In this document: positions 53,391-64,000 of the stretch, piece after piece
Layout: each line of letters begins with the position of its first letter
How positions within the stretch are numbered: the first letter of the stretch is position 1
Assembly: GCF_018991925.1 (NCBI RefSeq)
Contig: NW_024726258.1
Coordinates: forward strand, 1 to 64,000
Length of the DNA: 64,000 nucleotides
Origin: Homarus americanus
Lineage: Eukaryota > Arthropoda > Malacostraca > Decapoda > Nephropidae
Reading direction: 5' to 3'
The notes under the pieces: generated by a model
Told to the model about the DNA's origin: nothing
Databases searched by the model: none
The model's input: the letters and a program-made list of their open reading frames with translations, nothing else
Position numbers and translations under genes: made by a program

Positions 53391-53775
53391 GTCCCTCAGG
53401 CAGATGTGAACAAGACTAAATGTAAAATGTGTGGCCAGACATATAGCCACACCTGCAGTATGTCCCTCAGGCAGATGTGAACAAGACTAAATGTAAAATG
53501 TGTGTCAGACATATAGCCACACACTCTGGCATTATGTCCCTCAGGCAGATGTGAACAAAACTAAATGTAAAGTGTGTGTCCAGACATATGGCCACACACT
53601 CTGGCATTATGTCCCTCAGGCAGATGTGAACAAAACTAAATGTAAAGTGTGTGGCCAGACATATGGCCACACACTCTGGCAGTATGTCCCTCAGACAGAT
53701 GTGAACAAGACTAAATGTAAAGTATGTGTCCAGACATATGGCTACACATTCCAACACTACGTCTTAGAATGTTAA
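53391..53775 (+). pseudogene. LINE C-terminal zinc knuckle, tandemly amplified (75-bp units)
   Basis: Five repeats of a 25-codon module (CKVCVQTYGHTLWHYVPQAD, then VNKTK) starting at 53391, 53462, 53536, 53611 and 53686. The last three periods are exactly 75 bp, so the frame 53500-53775 is open. The final unit ends FQHYVLEC, the natural C-x2-C-x9-H-x4-C knuckle end. Inner units lack the last Cys because the repeat joint replaces LEC by PQAD. The amplified array probably reflects unequal exchange between the similar TATGTC and TACGTC sites. Confidence 0.8.
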
Positions 53776-53931
53776 TAAGCAAAACCTTTTATGGACAGAT
53801 CCAAACACACTGTATACAATAGCACATCACTTTATCTGTGATGGCAAGATGGCTGATACACTAAAGCTGTGTCCACACTTGTCATCTAGTAGGTCAGTAA
53901 ACTCCTATGTACAGACTTAAACAATGTACCG
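53776..53931. other. Left flank of satellite array B
   Basis: Directly follows the LINE stop. It contains CTATGTACAGACTTAAACAA, shared with 14690, so the satellite seems to sit in the 3' untranslated region of this LINE or an element derived from it. Confidence 0.55.
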
Positions 53932-55405
53932 AAACACTGGCCACTGGGGTCTGATAAACACCCTTTGTGGCCTCTACTCTGTAACACTGACCATGGGTCT
54001 GATAAACACCTTGTGGCCTCTACTCTGTAACACTGACCACTGGGGTCTGATAAACCCTTTGTGGCCTCTACTCTAACACTGACCACTGGGGTCTGATAAA
54101 CACCCTTTGTGGCCTCTACTCTGTAACACTGGCCACTGGGGTCTGATAAACACCCTTGTGGCCTCTACTCTGTAACACCCACTGGGTCTGATTAAACCCT
54201 TGTGGCCTCTACTTGTAACACTGACCACAGTCTGATAAACACCCTTTGTGGCCTCTACTCTGTAACACTGACCACTGGGGTCTGATAAACACCCTTTGTG
54301 GCCTCTACTCTGTAACACTGACCACTGGGGTCTGATAAACACCCTTGTGGCCTCTATCTAACACTGGCCACTGTCTGATAAACACCCTTTGTGCCCTCAC
54401 TCTGTAACACTGACCACTGGGTCTGATAAACACCCTTTGTGGCCTCTACTCTGTAACACTGACCACTGGGTCTGAAACACCCTTTGGCTTCTACTTGTAA
54501 CACTGACCACTGGGGTCTGATAAACACCCTGTGGTCTACTCTGTAACACTGACCACTGGGTCCAAACACCTCTGGCCTCTACTTGTAACACTGGGTCTGA
54601 TAAACACCCTTTTGGCCTCTACTTGTAACACTGAACACTGGGGTCTGATAAACACCCTTTGTGGCCTCTACTCTGTAACACTGACCACTGTAACACCCTT
54701 TGTGGCCTCTACTCTGTAACACTGACCACTGGGTCTGATAAACACCCTTTGTGGCCTCTACTTGTAACACTGACCACAGGGTCTGATAAACACCCTTTGT
54801 GGCCTCTCTACTTGTAACACTGACCACTGGGTCTGATAAACACCTTTGTGGCCTCTACTTGTAACACTGACCACAGGGTCTGATAAACACCCTGTCCTTC
54901 TCTGTAACACTGAACCACTGGGGTCTGATAAACACCCTTTGTGGCCTCTACTCTGTAACACTGACCACTGGGTCTGATAAACACCCTTGTGCCTTACTGT
55001 TGATAAACACCCTTGTGGCCTCTACTCTGTAACACTGACCATCAGTCTGATAAATCTGTGGCCTCTACTCTGTAACACCTGACCACAGGTCTGATAAACA
55101 CCCTTGTGGTCTGTCTGTAACACTGACCACTGGGGTCTGATAAACACCCTTTGTGGCCTCTACTCTGTAACACTGACCACTGGGGTCTGATAAACACCTT
55201 TGTGGCCTCTACTTTAACACTGACCACTGGGTCTGATAAACACTTTGTGGCCACTACTCTGTACAACACTGACCATGGGTCTGATAAACACCTTTGTGGC
55301 CTCTACTCTGTAACACTGACCACTGGGGCTGATAAACACCCTTGTGGCCTCTACTCTGTAACACTGACCACTGGGGTCTGATAAACACCCTTTGTCCTCT
55401 ACTCT
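53932..55405. repeat. 50-bp satellite, array B (about 29 units)
   Basis: Same unit and orientation as array A, with frequent small deletions (for example TGGGTCTG for TGGGGTCTG). Followed at 55426-55466 by the shared right flank. Confidence 0.97.
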
Positions 55406-55425
55406 GGCTACCCTATGGGGTGAGT

Positions 55426-55466
55426 ATGGGGTGCACAATAAACTAGCTGCCGTCCGCGGCAAAATT
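55426..55466. repeat. Right-hand flank of satellite array B
   Basis: ATGGGGTGCACAATAAACTA then GCTGCCGTCCGCGGCAAAATT. It matches 2571-2611 with five or six changes. Confidence 0.8.
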
Positions 55467-55479
55467 CAAAATTCACATT

Positions 55480-55481
55480 CT

Positions 55482-55519
<38 letters not shown>
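55480..55519. repeat. (CT)n microsatellite
   Basis: About 19 CT units. Confidence 0.95.
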
Positions 55520-55522
<3 letters not shown>

Positions 55523-55529
55523 CCTATTT

Positions 55530-58485
55530 TTCTCCTTCTGACCACCCAAAACTGGCCTCTCTCCTCCCTACCCTTCTCACTTTTCCTACCCTCCTCCTTT
55601 CTGACTTCTCTCCTCGTCTCTCCCTCTGTCGCTCTTCCCCCTTCCTCCCTCTGTTCACCCTTTCTCCTCTCCCTTTCTCTCCCTCACGCCCTTCCCATGT
55701 TCTTCCTTTACAACTCTCTCCTAAATTCTTCCTCTTTCTCCACTCTCTTTTGTTCTCCCTTCTTTCCCTGCCCCTCTCCTTCCTTCTCTTCCTTCCTCTT
55801 TCCTGTCTTCCTTCTTTCTTCCCTGATCCTTACCTCAATATTCCTTCTTCCTTCATCCCTCCAGCCCCTCTCCCTCTCCCCATCTTCCCAATCCTTTCTT
55901 TCTCTCTCACCAATTTTACCTCTCGCCTTCAATCACCCTCCCCATCACCCTCTCCCTCACCCATCCTCCTCCCCACCACCCACCCTTCACCACCCTCTCC
56001 CTCACCCACCCCCTCTCCCCATCACCCACTCCTTCACCCCCCACCACCCTCTCCCCACCACCCTCCTCTCCCCTCACCCACCCTCTCCCCACCACCCCTC
56101 CCTCACCACCCTCCCCACCCTCTCCCCACCACCCTCTCCCTCACCACCCTCTCCCCCACCCACCCTCTCCTCACCACCCCTCTCCTCACCACCCCTCTCC
56201 CCATCACCCCTCTCCCTCACCACCCTCTCCTCACCACCCTCTCCCTCCCCACCCTCTCCTCACCCACCCCTCACCCACCCTCTCCTCACCACCCTCTCCC
56301 TCACCGCCCTCTCCCCACCGCCCTCTCCCTCACCACCCCTCCCCCACCCACCCTCCTTCATCACCCCTCCCTCCCCACCCACCCTCTCCTCACCCCCTCC
56401 CTCACCCCCCCTCCCCCACCACCCTCTCCTCTCACCCCTCCCTCCCCTCACCCCCTCTCCCTCACCCACCCTCTCCTCACCACCCTCTCCCTCACCTCAC
56501 CCCTCCCTCCTCACCCACCCTCTCCCTCACCACCCTCTCCTCCACCACCCTCTCCCCCACCACCCTCCCCTCACCACCCTCTCCTCACCACCCTCCCCCA
56601 CCACCCTCCCTCTTCACCCCTCTCCCTTACCCACCCTCCCTCACCACCCTCTCCCTCACCACCCTCTCCCCACCACCTCTCCCCTCACCACCCTCCTCAC
56701 CACCCCTCCTCACCACCCTCTCCCCACCTCACCCCTCTCCCTCACCACCCTCTCCCTCACCACCCTCTCCCCCATCACCCTCTCCCTCACCACCCTCTCC
56801 TCACCCACCCCTCTCCTCACCACCCCTCTCCTCACCACCCTCCCCACCACCCTCTCCCTCACCCCCCTCTCCCTCACCGCCCTCCCTCACCACCCTCTCC
56901 TCACCACCCCCTCTCCTCACACCCTCCCCACCTCACCCTCTCTCACCATCTTCCCTCACTCCCTCTCCCTCTTCCACTGCCCTCTCCCTACCACCCTCTC
57001 CTCCCACCCACCTCACCATCTCCTCCCTCACCACCCTCTCCTCACCCACCCTCTCTCCTCACCCTCCCTCTCCCATCTCCTCTCCCCCTCACTCCCTCCC
57101 CACCCCCTCTCCCTCACCACCCTCTCCACCCTCTCTCCCTCACCTCTCCTCACTCCCTCTCCTCACCGCCCTCTCTCTCACTACCCCTCTCCTCACCCAC
57201 CCTCTCCCTCCCCCACCCCTCCCTCACCCACCCTCCCTCACCCACCCTCTCCTCACCCCCCTCTCCTCACCCCCTCCCCACCCTCTCCCTCCCTCACCCC
57301 CCCTCTCCCCTCACCCACCCTCTCCCACCACCCTCTCCCCACCCTCTCCCTCACCTCACCCTCTCCCCACCACCCCTCCCCACCCTCCCCCTCTCCCCTC
57401 ACCTCACCCTCTCCCTCTCCTCACCCTCCCTCCCCACCACCCTCTCCTCACCACCCTCCTCCCCTCACCACCCCTCTCTCCCCTCACCACCCTCTCCTCA
57501 CCACCCTCCTCACTGCCCCTCTCCTCACCACCCTCTCCCTCACCCACCTCCCTCATCACCCTCTCCCTCACCTCACCCTCTCCCCACCACCCTCCTCCCT
57601 CACCACCCTCTCCCCATCAATCTCCCTCCCCACCACCCCTCTCCCCACCACACCCTCCCTCCTCACCTCACCCTCTCCCTCACCCACCTCTCCCTCCCAC
57701 CACCCTTCTCTCACCCTCCCCTCTCCCCTCACGCCCTCTCCTCACCGCCCTCTCCTCACCACCCTCTCCCCACCCACCCTCCCCATCACCCTCTCCCACC
57801 ACCCTCTCCCTCCCACCCTCTCCCTCACCCTCCCTCTCCCCTCACCCCCCCTCTCCCTCACCCCCCTCCCTCACCACTCCACTCCCTCACCACCTCTCCC
57901 CTCCCCACCCTCTCCTCACCCACCCTCCTCACTCCCTTCCTCACCCCACCCTCTCCCCATCACCCTCTCCCTCACCACCCTCTCCTCACCACCCTCTCCC
58001 TCACCCACCCCTCCCTCACCCCTCCCTCCTCACCACCCTCTCCTCACACCGCCCTCCCCCACTGCCCCTCTCCCTCACCGCCCTCCCCACCCTCCTCCCT
58101 CACCCACCCTCTCCCTCACCGCCCTCTCCCCACCACCCTCTCCTCACCACACCCTCTCCCTCACCCACCCTCTCCTCACCGCCCTTTCCCCTCACCCTCC
58201 CTCACCTCACACCCTCTCCTCACCACCTCTCCTCACCACCCTCTCTCACCCACCCTCCCTCGCCACCTTCCCTCACTGCCTCTCCCTCACTGCCCTCTCC
58301 CTCACCACACCTCTCCCTCACCACCCTCTCCCTCACCACCCTCTCCTCACCACCCCTTCCCCACCACCCTCCTCCCTCACCGCCCCTCTCCCCACTCCCC
58401 CTCTCCCTCACCCCCTCTCCCCTCACCACCCTCTCCCTCACCGCCCTCTCCCTCACCGCCCTCTCCCTCACCACCCTCTCCCTCA
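55530..58485. repeat. 3-kb pyrimidine-rich minisatellite
   Basis: Left part (55530-55930) is CT-rich without clear period. From about 55930 it is an irregular array of CACCACCCTCTCCCT units (about 14-16 bp). Purines on the plus strand are almost only the A of CAC, with a few G in CCGCC. Two overlapping frames of 939 and 951 codons are simultaneously open and Pro/Ser/His/Leu-rich. They arise because such sequence cannot form stop codons. Confidence 0.96.
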
Positions 58486-58559
58486 CTGGCCAGGGTCCTA
58501 TCGATTATTCTACTAACAGTTGCTTGCTGGTGCCTGACAAATTCTCCTCGCGTGTGGGG

Positions 58560-58830
58560 CCACTGTAGGGGTGTTGTAGTGTTGTGGGGTGTTGTAGTGT
58601 TGTAATAACGTGTTCTTGTGTAGTGGGGACTTTTAGTGTTGTAATGGTGTCTGTAGTGACGTGTTTTAGTGTTATGGTGTGTTGTAGTGGCGTGTTGTAG
58701 TGCTCTAGTGGCGTGTTGTAACGTTATAGTGTTGTGGGGTGTTGTAGTGTTGTAGTATTGTAGAAATGTTGTGGTATTGTAGTGGTATGTTTCAGTGTTG
58801 TATTTGTTTTGTAGTATCGTAGGGGTCCAC
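58560..58830. repeat. GTGTTGTAGTG degenerate repeat
   Basis: Irregular GT-rich repeat with the core GTGTTGTAGTGTTGTGG. It loosely resembles the 35-bp unit at 24455-24838. Confidence 0.75.
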
Positions 58831-59571
58831 TTTAAGATACAGCCGGTGTTGTACAGTACTCCGTGTGTCTGGGTGGCGTCAGGTGAACCACAGTTGGATT
58901 CACTTTTATAACAATCCGGGTAACAGTTGTATACGTGAACTCAACACATATATTTTTATAAGGATAAAAAGCCCACACCACACACCACACACTACACCAT
59001 ACCACACACTACACCACACCACACCACACCACACGCCATACCAAAGCTCAAGTGACCTTAACTCTGGACATTGTGACAGAAAAATGTTGATTATCGTCCT
59101 CATTCCTGATATTGTTGTGGTTCAAATAAGACTTTTTTTTTGGGGGGGGGGTTATTGTGTTTATGAGTTACGGACAGACAGACGGACGGAAAGGCGGTCT
59201 GTTGCAAGAAAGATCACAGGAACAATAAACAGACATCCCTACGTTGTTCTCCCAAGATAAAATTCGACAAAGATATTAATTAAGAGTTACGTTGAAGAAC
59301 AGAAGTCTTGTGTCCAGTTGAGGGATCCAGCGCAGAGTCTTGGTGTTTATGTCTCACAAGAATGACAATGACGGACCTCACCCCAGCAACCGCCAGGACC
59401 CAAGGATGCTTGCAGCCGGGTGTGGGCGGTCATCTGTGTGTGGGCGGTCACCTGTGTACACCTCACGTCACCTCCGCCCTCAGGAAGATACTGTCAACAC
59501 ATAGTTTCCTTGATCCTGTCGATGTACCGGCAACACTCAGAGAACAAATTCTGAAAGACTCGCCGTCAACC
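58831..59571. other. Spacer with CACCACA repeat
   Basis: CCACACCACA-type repeat at 58972-59040 and a T8/G9 homopolymer pair at 59132-59150. The 131-codon plus-strand frame (58865-59260) crosses these and shows no domain. No supported gene. Confidence 0.5.
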
Positions 59572-59973
59572 ACAGTGCCACACAATCATCCAGAGTGCCA
59601 CACTATCATCCAGAGTGATAGACCATCAATCAGAGTGTCACACCATCAACTAGAGTGTCACACCATCAGCCAGATTGCCATACCATCAGCCAGAGTGCCA
59701 CACCATCAGCCAGAGTGCCACACTATCAGCCATAGTGCCACACCATCAACTAGAGTGCCACACCATCAGCCAGAGTGCCACACCATCAGCCAGAGTGCCA
59801 GAAAGTTCATAAACTATTCTTCAGTCGTTAGTTCACCGTTGCTTCATCTCAGATTGACAATGGATGTTTTGCAGACACAGGTAAACGCATTCATCCCTGT
59901 CTCCTCCTCCAACAGGCTTCACTTGACTGTTGTACCTGCAGATATAATGTCTCAACCACTGCCACAAAAATGA
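59308..59973 (+). other. 221-codon open frame of doubtful coding status
   Basis: The first ATG is at 59308. The N-terminal about 90 residues are non-repetitive (with a TSALRKILSTHSFLDPVDVP stretch), the middle is the frame-cycled 20-bp repeat (HHQPECHTISQSATP), and the end is again non-repetitive. No domain, signal peptide or splice evidence was recognised. Chance openness helped by the repeat is the more likely reading. Confidence 0.15.
59572..59802. repeat. 20-bp minisatellite (about 11 units)
   Basis: Unit CACACCATCAGCCAGAGTGC with C/T and A/G variants. It lies in the middle of a 221-codon plus-strand frame (59308-59973), which is therefore doubtful. Confidence 0.92.
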
Positions 59974-60331
59974 TAGTCCCATTTTTCAGTTTATTTCTGT
60001 TTCAGTGTTTCATATTTTTTAGTTTATTCCAGTTTGTTTATATATTTTTTCATTTATTTCAGTTTGTTATATAACGCCGTAGAGGTGTGGAGGAGGGGGC
60101 GGGGGGGATGTCCGAGTATCAATTATAATAAGAGACCATAGACTCATACTTTACATATTATAACTTTTAGTGCAGTAATAAAACTCTGCCACTTAACAGA
60201 CAGTAATACTCATATTCATACATAATGTTTATATAATTACTACAGCCACGGTAATTAAACTATGATCAAGTATCTATCATTCTCTCTCTAATACTTAGCG
60301 AGTGAGGTATAGTTTTTTTTTTTTTTTAGGC
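59803..60331. other. AT-rich spacer
   Basis: TTTATTTCAGTTTGTTATAT-type short repeats at 59985-60075, otherwise nothing recognisable. It ends at the poly-T of the dispersed repeat. Confidence 0.5.
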
Positions 60332-60480
60332 ACCTCCTACATCCTTGTGTAAGGTGAAGCGCAGAAGCGTTTACAGCGCCCAACAGGGAAGCATGCTGAG
60401 TTCATGCTTGCCTTTATGTCTCATGAGTTAAGGGCGTAGAAGCCTGAGGAGTCAAGGGCGTAGAAGCCTGAAGAGTCAAT
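60310..60480. mobile_element. Dispersed repeat, copy 2 (reverse)
   Basis: Reverse complement of 48263-48398, beginning with T16 and GGCACCTCCTACATCCTTGT. The last part, GGGCGTAGAAGCCTGAGGAGTC, is duplicated (about 27 bp, twice). Confidence 0.75.
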
Positions 60481-60899
60481 GGATAGTAAATAATCTTCTT
60501 GTCTAACAGATGACCTCTTGACATCTGATCCATCGCCCTTTGCCCTGGATATGTAAACATTAAGTTTACCTTCAATTCATCTGTTTTGGTAAAGGGTGGC
60601 AGGTCCCTAATGTGTCCAGTGCCAGGCCTGTCTCTAGCAGGAGGTTCCTTAGCTCAGATACATATCACTTTCATATTTTTATTAACGCTCACAGCTCATA
60701 GAGCTAATCACGGTGATATTTGTGCACTAGTTTATCTTCTTAATAGATGGAGAAAAGCTACTTCCAAGGAACCTGACAGTCTCACGTTAAAGAACATTTA
60801 ACAGAGATTGTTACAGGTAAAGAAAGAATTCAAGGAGTGACAGAGGAGTTACACTAAGACACTCAGATAGACAAGTTACTGTAGCTACCACAGAATAAC
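60481..60899. other. Spacer with SINE-like start
   Basis: 60572-60620 (CTGTTTTGGTAAAGGGTGGC, then AGGTCCCTAATG) resembles 45580-45615, the sequence before the tRNA-SINE. The rest is unremarkable. Confidence 0.4.
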
Positions 60900-61470
60900 A
60901 ACACATGCACTGCTGACCCGTGTCTCTCCCCTACAGCACCTCGGACACTCACTGCTCTCAGTAAGACTGACCCCAGCCCTAGGCCCTCTCGGACCTCAAG
61001 CCGCGAGGTGGAGCAGGCTCTAGCAAGAGTTTGACTTGGACTGTTTGTTTCTACTTGTCTGGGACGTTATTTATACCTAACTCCCCCCGCCCTCGTAGTG
61101 TATTCACACTCCACGTAGTAACATAACACAGTCATGGGAGGCGTCCATGTTTAGTAACAGCTCCCAGGCATTAGTCATGTCCCTCTCTGAGTCAGGATAG
61201 ATAACATGCAATGGGGTGCAAATCTGATAAGAAAGTCCACATTGTTTGCTTGCTCCTTCAATACTGTGTTCATCATGCGTGTCCTGGCCCTCAGGTCGGA
61301 GTTAAACTTGCTGCACTGCACCTCATATTGTTTACTCCGAGGAAACTTTGTTATAACGAACTTATTTAACTGTTACTCATTATAAACCGCCTGCCAAGAC
61401 CAAAGTTTCCATCAAATGAACTGAACATCAGTATAGGCAGTTATTAGTGTCCTGGACGTGAACTACTATA
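60900..61470 (-). mobile_element. Strongly diverged remnant of the LTR-type family
   Basis: The clearest match is AACCGCCTGCCAAGACCAAAGTTTCCAT at 61385-61412, the internal end seen at 17941, 18127 and 51322. The upstream GC-rich part (60960-61030) corresponds in position to the LTR but is hardly alignable by eye. Confidence 0.4.
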
Positions 61471-61599
61471 AACAATGTTAACACAGTACATGCTGTACCG
61501 TTAAGTAATGCCACTAACCAGAGAACAAAACCTCCAGCAATACAAGAGAGGGACTCAAGTCTCAAGGCTCACAACCTTCAAAGGGGAAAGTATCAGAAA

Positions 61600-61690
61600 C
61601 CAGACCAAGCAAATGTTGGTACATGAATACCACAAGTCTAGTCAAGTCTAGTTAGGTTTAGTTAAGTCTAGTCTAGTCAGCGAGTCCAGG
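61600..61690. repeat. GTCTAGTCAA short tandem repeat
   Basis: Imperfect ten-base GTCTAGTTAA-type units at about 61633-61682. Confidence 0.7.
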
Positions 61691-61739
61691 CGCGAGATGA
61701 TGTGTCACTGGGGGAATTTTATTTCAGGTTATCGCCCAC

Positions 61740-62085
61740 CATTCAGGAAGGACAGGGTGGTGGTGTACTACTGTATGTCAAGGAGCACCTGACAGTAACT
61801 AGTAATGACTAACTAAATGAAGTGGAATCATACGTGTATCTTCTCTTTGGTGTGATTTGATCGCTCAAAATCAAAGCAAGCCGACAGTAGGTGTTTGCTA
61901 TAAGACCGATTGAGCCTCGGAGGAGGAAGTGGCAGATCTTCATACAATCATTCAGACAGCATCCAGAGCACAAGCCCTCATCATGGGAGACTTTAATCAC
62001 GAGACGTTGGACTGGGTGAATCTTACCACACAAGCAGAGGAAGAAGAATTCCTTGACCTCATTCAAGATCATCAATATTGACACA
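61740..62085 (+). pseudogene. LINE endonuclease fragment, third family
   Basis: On the plus strand, in changing frames: a GGVLLYVKEHLTV strand near 61755-61800, a GVCYKTD-type segment with a stop, and LIMGDFNHETLDWVNL then EEEFLDLIQDHQY (61976-62080). This is the EEP-type endonuclease core. It differs in text from CR1-A and CR1-B. A deletion of the segment up to RT follows. Confidence 0.8.
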
Positions 62086-62194
62086 AGAAACCCTGGATAA
62101 CATGCCAGTACCTACCTGTAGGAGAATGTAAACCTCGGGGGTGGAAAATGAATCCACTAAGGCTCCTATTCAGGAAAAACTTGGATCAAAGTAA

Positions 62195-62645
62195 AGCGCC
62201 GGGGTGCCTGGAAATCAGTCAACGTACCCCTAGTATACAAGAAGAGTAGAAAAGGTGCAACAGAGAATTACAGACCGATCAGCCTAACATTCCCTATATG
62301 CAAATTCTTTGTGAAACTTCTGAGTGACGCCATCATCCAACACCTGACCGAACACAGTCTCTCGACGAAATCACAACACGGTTTTATGGCAAGAAAATTC
62401 TGCTTGATAAACTTGCTCACATTCCTTGAAGCAGTAACAGAACACGTGGACCAAGGCTTGCCAGTCATGGATGTGTTGTACGTGAATTTTTCTTAGGCGT
62501 TTGACAAAGTCCCACATGCAAGACTAACCTCTAAGATCCAGGCACATGGCGTCACAGGCAGGATTTTAAAGTGGATTGACAACTGACACAAAGACAGACA
62601 GCAAAAAGTGGCAATAAATGGATTACATTCTGAAAGGGAAAAATT
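62195..62645 (+). pseudogene. LINE reverse transcriptase fragment, third family
   Basis: Blocks: VPLVYKKSRKGATENYRPIS, SLTFPICKF, STKSQHGFMARKFCLINLLT, a DVLYVNFS-stop-AFDKVPHARL block (catalytic Asp replaced by Asn, and TAG where Lys is usual), and DRQQKVAINGL. It ends without the FADD box at 62645, where a 17-bp minisatellite takes over. It is dead. Confidence 0.88.
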
Positions 62646-62663
62646 CAGTGGAGGGAACCACAG

Positions 62664-64000
62664 TGCTCTATCCTTGGTCCCACCTACCCTTGGTCCCACC
62701 TACCCTTGGTCCAATCTACCCTTGCACCCACCTACCCTTGGACCCACCTACCCTTCGTCCCACCTACCCTTGGACCCACCTACCCTTGGACCCACCTACC
62801 CTTCGTCCCACCTACCCTTGGTCCCATCTACCCTTGGTCCCACCTACCCTTGGTCCCACCTACCCTTGGTCCCACCTACCCTTGGACCCATCTACCCCTT
62901 GGACCCACCTACCCTTGAACCCACCTACCCTTGACCCTTGGACTCCACCCTTGACTCCACTCTACCCTTGGTCCCACCTACCATTGGTCCCACTCCACCC
63001 TTGGTCCCATCTCCACCCTTGGACCCACCACCCTTGGTCCCACCTACCCTTGGTCCCATCTACCCTTGGTCCCATCTACCCCTTGGTCCCATCTAACTGG
63101 ACCCACCTACCCCTTGGGACCCCCACCCCTTCTCAAGGTCTACCCTTAGATTCCTTGGTCCCACCTACCCTTCGTCCCACCTACCCTTTCGTCCCCTCCA
63201 CCCTGGCCCCACCTTACCTCTGTCCCACCTACCCTTCTGTCCCACCTACCCCGTCCCACCCACCCTTGGACCCATCTACCCTTACCCTGGTCCCACCTAC
63301 CCAGCCCCATCTACCCTTAGTTCCATCTACCCTTGGTCCTGAGACTCTACCCCTGTCCCACCTACACCCCTTGGTCCCACACCTACCCTTGGACCCATCT
63401 ACCCTTGGTCCCATCCACCCCTGGACCCATCTACCCTTGGTCCCACCTAACCTTTAGTCTCCATCTACCCTGGTCCCACCTACCCCTGGCCCCATCTACC
63501 CCTTGGTCTCCATCCACCCTGGGACCCACATCTACCCTTGGGTCCCACCCTACCTTAGTTCCCCCATCTACCCTTAGTTCCATCTACCCTTGGTCCCACT
63601 CCTTGGTCCCACCTACCCTGGGTCCCACCTACCCTTGGTCCCACCCCACCCTTTGGTCCCACCCACCCTTTGGTCCCACCCACCCTTGGACCCACCCACC
63701 CTTGGTCCCACCTACCCCATTCCATCTAGCCCTTGGCCCATATACATCCTGGTCCCATCCACCCTTGGACCCATCTACCCTTAGTTCCATCTACCCTTGG
63801 TCCCCCACCCTTGGTCCCACCACTTTTGGTCCCACCTACCCTTGGCCCCATCTACCTTGGTCCCACCCACCCTTGGTCCCCTACCCTTGGTGGCCCCATC
63901 CACCCTGGTCCCACCTACCCTGGTCCCATCCATCCTGGTCCCACCTACCCTTGGTCCCATCTACCCCTTGTCCCATCTACCCTTGGTCCCACCTTACCTC
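62664..64000. repeat. 17-bp minisatellite running off the window
   Basis: Unit CCCTTGGTCCCACCTAC, with GGACCCATC variants and increasing indels to the right. About 75 units are visible. The 279-codon and other Pro/Thr/Leu/Tyr-rich frames are artefacts. The array reaches the window end, so its length is unknown. Confidence 0.96.

Noticed and set aside
55697..58605. Two overlapping plus-strand open frames of 939 and 951 codons
   Set aside because: Both are open at once over the same pyrimidine repeat, are almost only Pro/Ser/His/Leu/Thr, and shift register with each indel. Sequence of this type cannot make stop codons.

Overview
The window is nuclear DNA of an animal, most likely an arthropod and probably a decapod crustacean. 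The reasons are several short blocks of the arthropod telomere pentamer (TTAGG/CCTAA), the mass of CR1-type LINE copies ending in a TTCTTATG octamer tail, a tRNA-derived SINE end of the kind common in decapods, and very abundant micro- and minisatellites. There are no operons and no bacterial signals. The species cannot be fixed from the sequence. Nearly every long open frame is either a retroelement remnant or an artefact of low-complexity DNA.

Layout. 1-2.55 kb: 50-bp satellite array A. 2.6-10 kb: single-copy spacer, a foldback element and a chain of micro/minisatellites. 10.0-14.5 kb: two opposed CR1-like LINE copies, one split by a 788-bp solo-LTR-like insertion. 14.6-16.4 kb: a short unexpanded relative of the satellite locus and LINE ends. 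16.4-22 kb: a minus-strand, apparently non-autonomous LTR-type element with two 1.1-1.2 kb direct repeats. 22.4-24.3 kb: LINE copies, one with an in-frame 252-bp triplication. 24.92-25.05 kb: the only candidate for a host protein-coding exon. 25.5-37.9 kb: a nested block, in which one minus-strand CR1 (esterase, endonuclease, reverse transcriptase) is split by a 6.5-kb Ty3/gypsy-class LTR retrotransposon and by a 2.6-kb composite insertion. 38.6-48.3 kb: further LINE copies and a tRNA-SINE end. 48.5-53 kb: minisatellites (including a 20-bp array carrying CACGTG in each unit) and another LTR-type copy. 53-55.4 kb: a LINE RNase H/zinc-knuckle remnant followed by satellite array B. 55.5-58.5 kb: a 3-kb pyrimidine tract. 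58.5-64 kb: minisatellites and one more LINE remnant that runs into a 17-bp array at the window edge.

The most notable object is the LTR retrotransposon at 26191-32668. Its LTRs are almost identical, it has a 5-bp target duplication and a lysine-tRNA-type primer site, its gag has a SCAN-like capsid region, and its pol order is protease, integrase, reverse transcriptase, RNase H. That Ty1/copia-like order in a Ty3/gypsy-class element is the hallmark of the Gmr1-like group. Gag and pol share one frame and are separated by a single TGA followed by CTA, the known UGA-CUA readthrough context. The copy itself is defective (one frameshift, one nonsense codon, one in-frame integrase deletion).

All comparisons were done by eye. 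Labels CR1-A and CR1-B are mine, for two LINE families distinguishable by their protein text. Indels in the repeat arrays may partly be assembly error.
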